Positions 1 to 6,027 of a stretch of 6,027 nucleotides of DNA are shown in pieces (position 1 is the stretch's first letter; each line of letters starts with the position of its first letter). The translations under genes and the position numbers were made by a program. The notes beneath the pieces are model-generated. The model saw nothing but the letters and a program-made list of their open reading frames with translations, was not told the origin of the DNA and did not search any database. The stretch comes from Syntrophomonadaceae bacterium (lineage in GTDB: Bacteria > Bacillota > Dethiobacteria > DTU022): contig PWEB01000096.1 in assembly GCA_003553305.1 (NCBI GenBank), positions 1 to 6,027 on the forward strand, written 5' to 3'.

Positions 1-3000
1 CATCAGCTTCACGAGAAAGAATAACCCCTTCTGGAATATCAGCCCGGGGTATGGGAAGTTTATCATAAGGGGGCTGAGCACAGCGTTGTTCACTTGTTTT
101 TAATGGTGTGACACCCAGCTCTGAATACAGTTTTTCAATTGGTTTCCAGGGCCCTTTAATCCAGCAACTGTATTCATCCGGTCTATAACCCCATTCTTCC
201 CATTTAAGCCTGGGCGGGAAAATCTTAGAATCATTTGTCATATGAAATTCTGTCGTATATTTAATACCCCAACCATTTTCACTTTGATTTCCAAGTAAAA
301 CAGAATTATAGTATATTTTACTTAAAATCTCTAAGTCCTTTGAGGTCTGTATTTCTAACATAGCTAAACTTTCAGGAGAAAACTGAGTGATCTGCTGCCG
401 TGGATATTCAATAGCCAAATGTTCAGCCCGTTCCCAATCAGCAAGGTGCCTCCGCATAAAGGCAGTATTCACTACTTCGGTTTTCTCGCCTTTTGCTATA
501 ATTACAGGGTTAAACTTAAAACGACTGTCAATACCAAAGATTTTTTCCCGGTTTTCAAAACTGAACAGCCATTCCCACCGGCACCTTTCCACAAATAACC
601 TACGAAGCTCTCCAGTACCATAGTCACTATAAATACCTGAAGGGGTGATCATTCCAAATCGGCCAGACTGGTTTAGTAATATATAAGCCTGTTCTAAGAA
701 TAGTTTATATAAGTTGATATCGCCGGATCCCTGATACCGGAAACTATGGTTCTCATCAGCATAACCCTGAATTTCTCTGCGCCTGTTTTTCCAAAGCTCA
801 TGGCGAAATTGAGAAGTGTCAAAACTACTTTTACCCGGATCGCCTATTTTAAAATCATGGTGAGACCGGCCATCAGTATCTGTTGTAATGCGATCTCCAA
901 AAGGATACCCGGCATACTTCACCCAGTTACTCATGCTTTTAAATTTTGAATTGTAATCCAACCAGCGACGCTCCACAGCTTCGTTTTGCCGAAAGTATTC
1001 TGTCTGCTTGCGAGCAGCTTCCTGCTTGCCATAACCGCGGTACAGCGGATCAATGGCAGAAAAGAATTCTTTACTGTTAGGCTTTGATATGTCCCACGGC
1101 GGATTGCCAAGAATAGCATCAAATCCAGTAGAATCCTCATTGAAAACATCGGGAAACTCTATCTCCCAGTGGAAAAACTTATGCTGATCAGTCAAATCGG
1201 CAACCAGCTCGGCTGCTTCTTCTGATAATTCTCCTGCAGCAAAATCTGAGGGAAGCGGAGCTTTGTCTATCTGGTCTGCAGGCCAAAACCAGAGGCTGCA
1301 CCAGTAATCAAAAGCAGCTTTAAGCCTCTGGAATTCAGGGCTGCTCCTGAAGGCATTATACTTCTCTGCTCGCTCATCCACCTGGGTGATACCCAGTTCA
1401 TGAATTTCTTTTAGTGCAATTTCGGCAGAGTCATGATTTTTTTGAGCAAAATTTATATCTATCGGATAAGAAATTTTGCCGTCTTTCAAGTGTATATTAC
1501 CATCCAGCAGATCTATTAAATCTTTTTTAACTTGCGATTTGAAATTCTTGATCGCTTTAGTCCACTGTTCTTTGAGATAATGAACTCCGTTAGAATGAGT
1601 TTTATCGCCGCCTTCACGTTCCCAGGCCATAACCGGATAATGCAGGAACTGATCAAACCAGGCTCCAACCAATGAGTTGCCGGTTTTGATCTTATGATTC
1701 AGAAAAGTAAGGGGCAGGTTACGGTCCAATGTCTCTATCCATAATGAAAGGCGGCATAATTCAACAGCCAGGGGATCGATATCTACCCCGTAAATACAGC
1801 GTTCAGCTGCATAACGGCGTAGAAGGGCCTTGGTGCGCTGCTCAAAATCATCGTCATCCGGACGGCAGGGAAGGCTTTCATTTACAAGCGCCTCACTACC
1901 TTCATCGTTGTAGATTAGATCTAATACAGAGCGGCCACCGTGTTCGTGAATACGATCGTGGACGAGCAAAGCCTTATAAAGAGCATTAGTAAGAAAACGC
2001 AGAGCTGCTAAACAGAAAGAACCACTACCGCAAGCAGGATCGCAAACTTTAAGCTCAAGTATTTCTTCCGGCTTTTTAGGAACCCACTGCTCAGGCGGAG
2101 CATCATTTTGTGATTTATTTTCAGCATCAACCGGAGGTTCATAGGCAAGCGGCCTTAAAGTGCGATGAGCAGTAGGAATAGCCAGCTGAGGCCGGGTATA
2201 AAAAGTGCCTGACCCTTTACGATTACCACCCCAGCGGACCAGATACCATTCACCAGGCAATACTACTTTGACAATCAACTGGCGGGCCTTATAGTTAAGA
2301 GACTGTTCGTACTGCATTTGCTTTTCTGGCGTCATTTTGCCGCGCGGTTTTTTTACCAGGCCACCAACTTCACAAGCCCGTCTGGCCCACTGTTCTGCTC
2401 TAGCCTGCATTGTAAACCGCAAGTCACTGCTTGTCTGTTCATCTTCATCTTCTACCTGTTCGGTTACTTCTTCCTCTTCAATTGATTCTTCTTCATCTTC
2501 TTCTACAACTGTCTCCTCTTCGGGTGGAACTTCGCTTTCTCCCTCATCCGATGAGGTGTCTTTTAACTTTTCTAAGAGATTTTTAATGGCATTATCATCC
2601 ATCTGTTCAAGAGAACTTAATGGCAGGGCTGGTTGGTTGCCAACCGCTAGAAAGATAACCGGTTCGTTTTCAGAAGCCCGGTGCAATTCAAAATCTAACA
2701 GCCCCTCATAAAGTATACCCATATATTCACTGTCGAGGTTAGAAAAATCCACCGGGGCAGTTATCCACGTTGCTTGCCGCCCTTGTCTAATTTTGATCCT
2801 GGTGCGGGTAAGAAGGTCAAGAATCTGATACATTTCATAATCGTTCATTACCTCTGTTTGAAAGCATGCATTCTCCAGATAATACAGGGCTCTTTTCATG
2901 CCATCTGAAGAATCGGGCCTGCCAGGAGCAAAAAGCTCGCCCCCGTACGCAGTAACCGGCAATGCTTCATGGCTTGAGCCTTGATAGATTAATTTGAGCA

Positions 3001-3964
3001 GCGCCAAAAAGCGGGGATAGGCGCTGTAACTATTCTTTAACTTGTGCGGCGAAATGCGCTCAAGTAATTCAAGCAACCCCTGAAGACTATAGGAGCTATG
3101 ATAAATAGAATTATCCCGAGGCAGGAGCCCTTCGCGGCTCTCTGCGAAAAGAATAACCACCAACCGCATAACCATCCGCACTGCAGCCCGGTAGATATCC
3201 TGATTTTCAAGCTCGTGGCGATAACTATTTAAAACGGAAGTATAGGAGCTTAATAATAATTCTGCAGCCTGCCGCACTCTTTCTCCAAGCATTTGGGAAA
3301 GATCAGCTTGTCCTTTACGACTTTCATTTATAGCGGTAAGAAGTGGTGTTTCTACGCCTTCTTCAGGAGGAATCCACAAAGAAGGGGAGACTAAAGCCAT
3401 AAACCCTGAGAATTCAGGAGAAATTTCCCCTTCAACAAGCCATTGATCGATATCCCATTGGCAAAAAGCTTCATAGTCAAGCCCGGCAAATACAATACGC
3501 CACTGAAAGCCGTTGGTAACTATAGCAAGATGCATATTTTTTTGTCGAAGCCATTGCAGCACTTGTGAGTATATACGTTTGCCCCGCCCTATGCCCAGGC
3601 GTTTTTGATCATCAATAAATATAGGCAATATTGCACCGTTGGGGCCAAGCCATAAATGGGCAGGACGTATAGCTTCTCCGGTTAAGCCGCGTTGAGTCCA
3701 GTCAGTGGGGATACCAGTTCCGCGTAACCACCTTCCATTATGGGAAGAAAACTTGCAAACATTTTCTAGCACATAAGCTACAAATGAACTGCGTCTTTCT
3801 GATGGATCATTTTGGAATGCAATTAGTTCACGGCGAAACCGATCCTGCTGATATTCAGACAGTGACTCAAAATAGGAAGGCAGTAAGTTGCTGAGCCGTT
3901 CAGCATCCAGCAGCATTCCACCATGAAAAAGATTACTCCACCATTGGAGGTATTCAGTACTCAT
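1..3964 (-). CDS. drmMI: Large adenine-N6 DNA methyltransferase (DISARM class 1 DrmMI-like), 3' end outside window
   Basis: This enzyme should transfer a methyl group from S-adenosylmethionine to adenine N6 in DNA, marking host DNA as self. 1321 residues are visible with no stop; the C-terminus is missing. In order: an N-terminal region with a nuclease-like pattern (RPAHLWL at 100-106, FIDDQK at 116-121, IVTNGFQW at 148-155); a mainly helical region; YMGILYEGLLDFEL (414-427); an acidic tract (473-514, 24 of 42 residues Asp/Glu); RKGSGTFYTRPQLAIP (582-597); SAM-binding motif I DPACGSGSF (642-650); motif II YGVDIDPLAVELCRLSLW (725-742); HWEIEFPDVF (932-941); catalytic motif IV NPPW (954-957); and FGMITPSGIYSDYGTGELR (1103-1121), after which a target-recognition region probably begins (GWGIKY near 1252). 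The ATG at 3962-3964 has a good ribosome binding site and overlaps the helicase stop. Size and domain order resemble DrmMI and type IIG/PglX-like enzymes. The methylase function is near certain; the DISARM name is inferred from the upstream helicase. Confidence 0.88.
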   Translation of the reverse strand, partial: MSTEYLQWWSNLFHGGMLLDAERLSNLLPSYFESLSEYQQDRFRRELIAFQNDPSERRSSFVAYVLENVCKFSSHNGRWLRGTGIPTDWTQRGLTGEAIRPAHLWLGPNGAILPIFIDDQKRLGIGRGKRIYSQVLQWLRQKNMHLAIVTNGFQWRIVFAGLDYEAFCQWDIDQWLVEGEISPEFSGFMALVSPSLWIPPEEGVETPLLTAINESRKGQADLSQMLGERVRQAAELLLSSYTSVLNSYRHELENQDIYRAAVRMVMRLVVILFAESREGLLPRDNSIYHSSYSLQGLLELLERISPHKLKNSYSAYPRFLALLKLIYQGSSHEALPVTAYGGELFAPGRPDSSDGMKRALYYLENACFQTEVMNDYEMYQILDLLTRTRIKIRQGRQATWITAPVDFSNLDSEYMGILYEGLLDFELHRASENEPVIFLAVGNQPALPLSSLEQMDDNAIKNLLEKLKDTSSDEGESEVPPEEETVVEEDEEESIEEEEVTEQVEDEDEQTSSDLRFTMQARAEQWARRACEVGGLVKKPRGKMTPEKQMQYEQSLNYKARQLIVKVVLPGEWYLVRWGGNRKGSGTFYTRPQLAIPTAHRTLRPLAYEPPVDAENKSQNDAPPEQWVPKKPEEILELKVCDPACGSGSFCLAALRFLTNALYKALLVHDRIHEHGGRSVLDLIYNDEGSEALVNESLPCRPDDDDFEQRTKALLRRYAAERCIYGVDIDPLAVELCRLSLWIETLDRNLPLTFLNHKIKTGNSLVGAWFDQFLHYPVMAWEREGGDKTHSNGVHYLKEQWTKAIKNFKSQVKKDLIDLLDGNIHLKDGKISYPIDINFAQKNHDSAEIALKEIHELGITQVDERAEKYNAFRSSPEFQRLKAAFDYWCSLWFWPADQIDKAPLPSDFAAGELSEEAAELVADLTDQHKFFHWEIEFPDVFNEDSTGFDAILGNPPWDISKPNSKEFFSAIDPLYRGYGKQEAARKQTEYFRQNEAVERRWLDYNSKFKSMSNWVKYAGYPFGDRITTDTDGRSHHDFKIGDPGKSSFDTSQFRHELWKNRRREIQGYADENHSFRYQGSGDINLYKLFLEQAYILLNQSGRFGMITPSGIYSDYGTGELRRLFVERCRWEWLFSFENREKIFGIDSRFKFNPVIIAKGEKTEVVNTAFMRRHLADWERAEHLAIEYPRQQITQFSPESLAMLEIQTSKDLEILSKIYYNSVLLGNQSENGWGIKYTTEFHMTNDSKIFPPRLKWEEWGYRPDEYSCWIKGPWKPIEKLYSELGVTPLKTSEQRCAQPPYDKLPIPRADIPEGVILSREAD

Positions 3965-3977
3965 TTTTCATCCCCCT
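3961..3977 (-). promoter_or_regulatory. Ribosome binding site and ATGA stop/start overlap between helicase and methylase
   Basis: On the minus strand AGGGGG (3972-3977) lies 7 bases before the ATG at 3962-3964. That ATG shares bases with the helicase stop TGA (3961-3963). A second ATG at 3969-3971 is only a base from the AGGGGG and leads to a stop after five codons, so it is not the start. The arrangement indicates translational coupling and cotranscription of the two genes, with the strong Shine-Dalgarno sequence embedded in the last helicase codons. Confidence 0.85.
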
Positions 3978-6027
3978 GTGAATCACGCAATCTCACTTCT
4001 ACAGCAACCGGAAAAACCTGTGCTTCTCCTTTGAGCGCATAACGATAAGGCAGTATATTTTTTATTACCCGTTCTCGTTCTTTGGCTAGCTGTTCTCTAA
4101 CTTCTTCATAATGACGTTCTCTTCTTTGTAACTCTTCCTCTTTTTCTTTTATCGAACGCTCTAACTTTTCCATATACCGTTGTTCATCAAAAATCACCCG
4201 CTGCTGCCTGGTTTGCTTTAGATCTTCAATTTCTCTTTCCAGCTTAGCAATTGTATTATCGGCTATCAAAGAAGAAATTTCTCCCTGCCTGCTCCGGTAG
4301 CGCTGATTTTCTTCTTCTATGGCCTGTTCGCCATCAATAGAAAGTTGCCTGGTAAGCTTTTTGGTCAGTTGCTGTCTTTGCTCTTTAATAAATTCTTGAA
4401 GATCAGGTTCCAAATCACTTAACAGGTCCTGGGCTATTGTAATTTTATCTTCAGAATTACATCGCCTAGCTTCACTCAAGCGGGCTGCAGGAGTATGGGG
4501 CAGAGCTTCCCCTATTTCTCCGTTATATACCGGGATCTGGTAAGTTCGGATATAATGATGAAAAGTCTCCCGTAGTTTATTTATACCCAACTCTTCCAAA
4601 TGTAATAGGATCAAGGCATCAGCTTCTTCAGGAACTTCCCCGTAACGAACACACCAACGCGATACTGCGCCTTCTCCAGGAAAGCGGCGGCGCATCAATA
4701 CACCGGTAGCTTTTTGAACCAGTGGATGCCCTAGATGAACCATCAAGGTGTCTGGCCGGGGCAAAAATACTTTGCGTGGACCAAGCTCCTTAAGAAAAGG
4801 TTTCGCGCTAAAAGATAGTTTAGGCACAGGTCCCAGCATATCTTTTAAACTTTGCTTGCGAACAGTATCGTCAATGGTTTCCTTCCATCCTGGTAAATCC
4901 GGACTTAAAAGTTTAAAACGATCCAATTCGTCAGGTTCAGTAAGCTGCGGTCTTCCTGCTTCCATGGCCATGGCAGTTTCCAGTGTATCGCGACCTGCTG
5001 AAGGACTGATGTCCAATTCCTCAGATAGCAGTTTGAGCTTTTCATTCAACCTGTTTTCATAACCAGCCAAATAATCACTTGATGATATATCCTGCCTGGC
5101 TTTTTCAGTGATATTTTCATTGCCGAGTTGCTGCTCCAACGCATGCTGTACTGTAACAGCATCTTCGTTTTCAATTAACCGGCGATGGGTAGCTTCATCA
5201 AAAAGTTCACCAACCGCTCCTAAATCTTCGCGTATTTGATCTACTTTGCGAATCAAGTAACCTAAAAAATTAAGATCTACATTCTCCTCGCTGGCAAAAT
5301 GATGAACATATACATCACGGGCCTGGCCATGACGGTCAAGGCGCCCGTTACGCTGCTCCAAGCGAGATGGGTTCCAAGGGCAGTCATAATGTAGTAAATA
5401 GCGAGCAGTACTTTGAAGATTAAGCCCTTCAGCAGCAGCATCAGTAGCAATTAAGATCCGCACAGAGTGAGCAGGCTCATTAAAAGCTTCTTTAATCATT
5501 TCTCTTTGCTCACTTTCCATACCTCCGTATAGACAAAGAATTCGCTCTTCCTCTCCTGGATAAAGTTGTCTGAGCCTCCGCAACAGATAATCAAGAGTGG
5601 TTTTGTACTCAGTAAATATTACCAATCGCTCATCCTCAGACCATTCGCCTTCAGGTCTCACCAGTTTCTCTATAAGCTTGCACAAAGCTTGGAAGCGAGC
5701 ATCAACTTTAGGATTTTGCTCAGTGACTTGATAATCTAAATCCACAGCCAAATTTTTAGCAGCTTCATCAATAGCTTTTATTTCCTCAGAAATCTCCGGA
5801 GCAAATGCCTTCATCCAGGAACCAATAACAGCTGCTGCTGTAGATTCGCGCTTTTGATACTCCCGGTCATCATCAATATCTTCTTCAACTGAGCTACCAG
5901 CAATCATCATTTCATTATCATCAGCAGACTCATCTTCCTGTAAGCCAAGTTTGCAGCGTCGCCACGACTCCAAAAAAGTAACCGGCCCGCTCAAAAGACG
6001 TTTGCCAAGAATGCCAATGGCAAAATG
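3961..6027 (-). CDS. drmD: SNF2-family helicase, C-terminal part (DISARM class 1 DrmD-like), 5' end outside window
   Basis: This is an ATP-dependent DNA translocase of the SNF2/RapA type, probably the DrmD helicase of class 1 DISARM phage defence, acting in the cytoplasm on DNA. 688 residues are visible; the frame is open to the window edge (first codons read HFAIGILGKRLL), so the TTG at 5992-5994 is internal, not a start. The DEAD/DEAH ATPase lobe must lie beyond base 6027. Numbering from the first visible codon: an acidic segment at about 31-54; helicase C-terminal lobe with motif IV VIFTEY (136-141), motif V ILIATDAAAEGLNLQ (191-205) and motif VI QRNGRLDRHGQ with its arginines (225-235); a GHPLV motif near 433-437 as in RapA-like helicases; a highly charged coiled coil at about 528-656; and a tail ending FPVAVEVRL. 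The stop TGA overlaps the start of the methylase gene. The helicase family is certain; the DrmD name is inferred from architecture and neighbour. A SNF2 helicase of another restriction-like system is the alternative. Confidence 0.88.
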   Translation of the reverse strand, partial: HFAIGILGKRLLSGPVTFLESWRRCKLGLQEDESADDNEMMIAGSSVEEDIDDDREYQKRESTAAAVIGSWMKAFAPEISEEIKAIDEAAKNLAVDLDYQVTEQNPKVDARFQALCKLIEKLVRPEGEWSEDERLVIFTEYKTTLDYLLRRLRQLYPGEEERILCLYGGMESEQREMIKEAFNEPAHSVRILIATDAAAEGLNLQSTARYLLHYDCPWNPSRLEQRNGRLDRHGQARDVYVHHFASEENVDLNFLGYLIRKVDQIREDLGAVGELFDEATHRRLIENEDAVTVQHALEQQLGNENITEKARQDISSSDYLAGYENRLNEKLKLLSEELDISPSAGRDTLETAMAMEAGRPQLTEPDELDRFKLLSPDLPGWKETIDDTVRKQSLKDMLGPVPKLSFSAKPFLKELGPRKVFLPRPDTLMVHLGHPLVQKATGVLMRRRFPGEGAVSRWCVRYGEVPEEADALILLHLEELGINKLRETFHHYIRTYQIPVYNGEIGEALPHTPAARLSEARRCNSEDKITIAQDLLSDLEPDLQEFIKEQRQQLTKKLTRQLSIDGEQAIEEENQRYRSRQGEISSLIADNTIAKLEREIEDLKQTRQQRVIFDEQRYMEKLERSIKEKEEELQRRERHYEEVREQLAKERERVIKNILPYRYALKGEAQVFPVAVEVRLRDSQGDEK

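Noticed and set aside
387..949. Plus-strand open frames (387-623 and 746-949)
   Set aside because: Both are antisense to conserved methylase sequence and show no family resemblance.
931..1149. Minus-strand short open frame in another frame
   Set aside because: It overlaps the catalytic NPPW region of the methylase in a different frame and has no support of its own.
1729..1989. Plus-strand open frame of 86 codons
   Set aside because: It lies opposite the methylase motifs I to II, which are clearly the coding strand; no ribosome binding site or recognisable protein.
2440..2520. Possible microsatellite or CRISPR-like repeat (CTTCTT/CATCTT-rich stretch)
   Set aside because: The stretch has no regular unit or spacers; it is explained by clustered Glu and Asp codons.
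2337..2711. Plus-strand serine-rich open frame
   Set aside because: It is the antisense reading of the Asp/Glu-rich tract of the methylase; its serine richness is the complement of GAA/GAT codons, and the opposite frame carries recognised motifs throughout.
4748..5062. Plus-strand open frame of 104 codons
   Set aside because: It is antisense to the middle of the helicase gene, with no motif or good start signal.
5992..5994. TTG as the start of the helicase
   Set aside because: The frame stays open upstream to the window edge with sequence that continues naturally, and the ATPase lobe would otherwise be missing; the gene is cut by the window, not short.

Overview
The window is coding DNA from end to end and holds two minus-strand genes, both cut by the window edges. 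Reading in the direction of transcription (from high to low coordinates), the first is the C-terminal 688 residues of a SNF2-family helicase (3961-6027; its ATPase N-terminal half lies beyond base 6027). The second is the first 1321 residues of a very large adenine-N6 DNA methyltransferase (1-3964; its C-terminus lies before base 1). They are joined by a 4-base ATGA stop/start overlap, so they form one translationally coupled operon. Both frames were read through by hand and contain no internal stop or frameshift.

The combination fits the class 1 DISARM anti-phage system, drmD (SNF2 helicase) followed by drmMI (adenine methylase). The core genes drmA, drmB and drmC would be expected downstream, off the low-coordinate end. 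This assignment rests on gene order, motifs and sequence style recalled from the family. The core genes are not in the window, so DISARM is a strong inference, not a demonstration. In the known system the methylase marks host DNA as self, and the helicases and nuclease act on incoming unmodified DNA.

The helicase part shows motifs IV, V and VI, a long middle region with a 'GHPLV' motif like that of RapA-type helicases, a long charged coiled coil, and a conserved C-terminal tail. The methylase part shows an N-terminal region shaped like a restriction-enzyme nuclease domain with altered catalytic residues, a helical region, a striking acidic tract, then the methylase core (DPACGSGSF, VDIDP, NPPW) and the start of a probable target-recognition region.

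Moderate AT-richness, an AGGGGG ribosome binding site and the tight gene packing would suit a Firmicute (Clostridia-like) host, but this is weak evidence; defence islands move between hosts. There is no intergenic space, and no RNA gene, mobile element, CRISPR array, promoter or terminator was seen.
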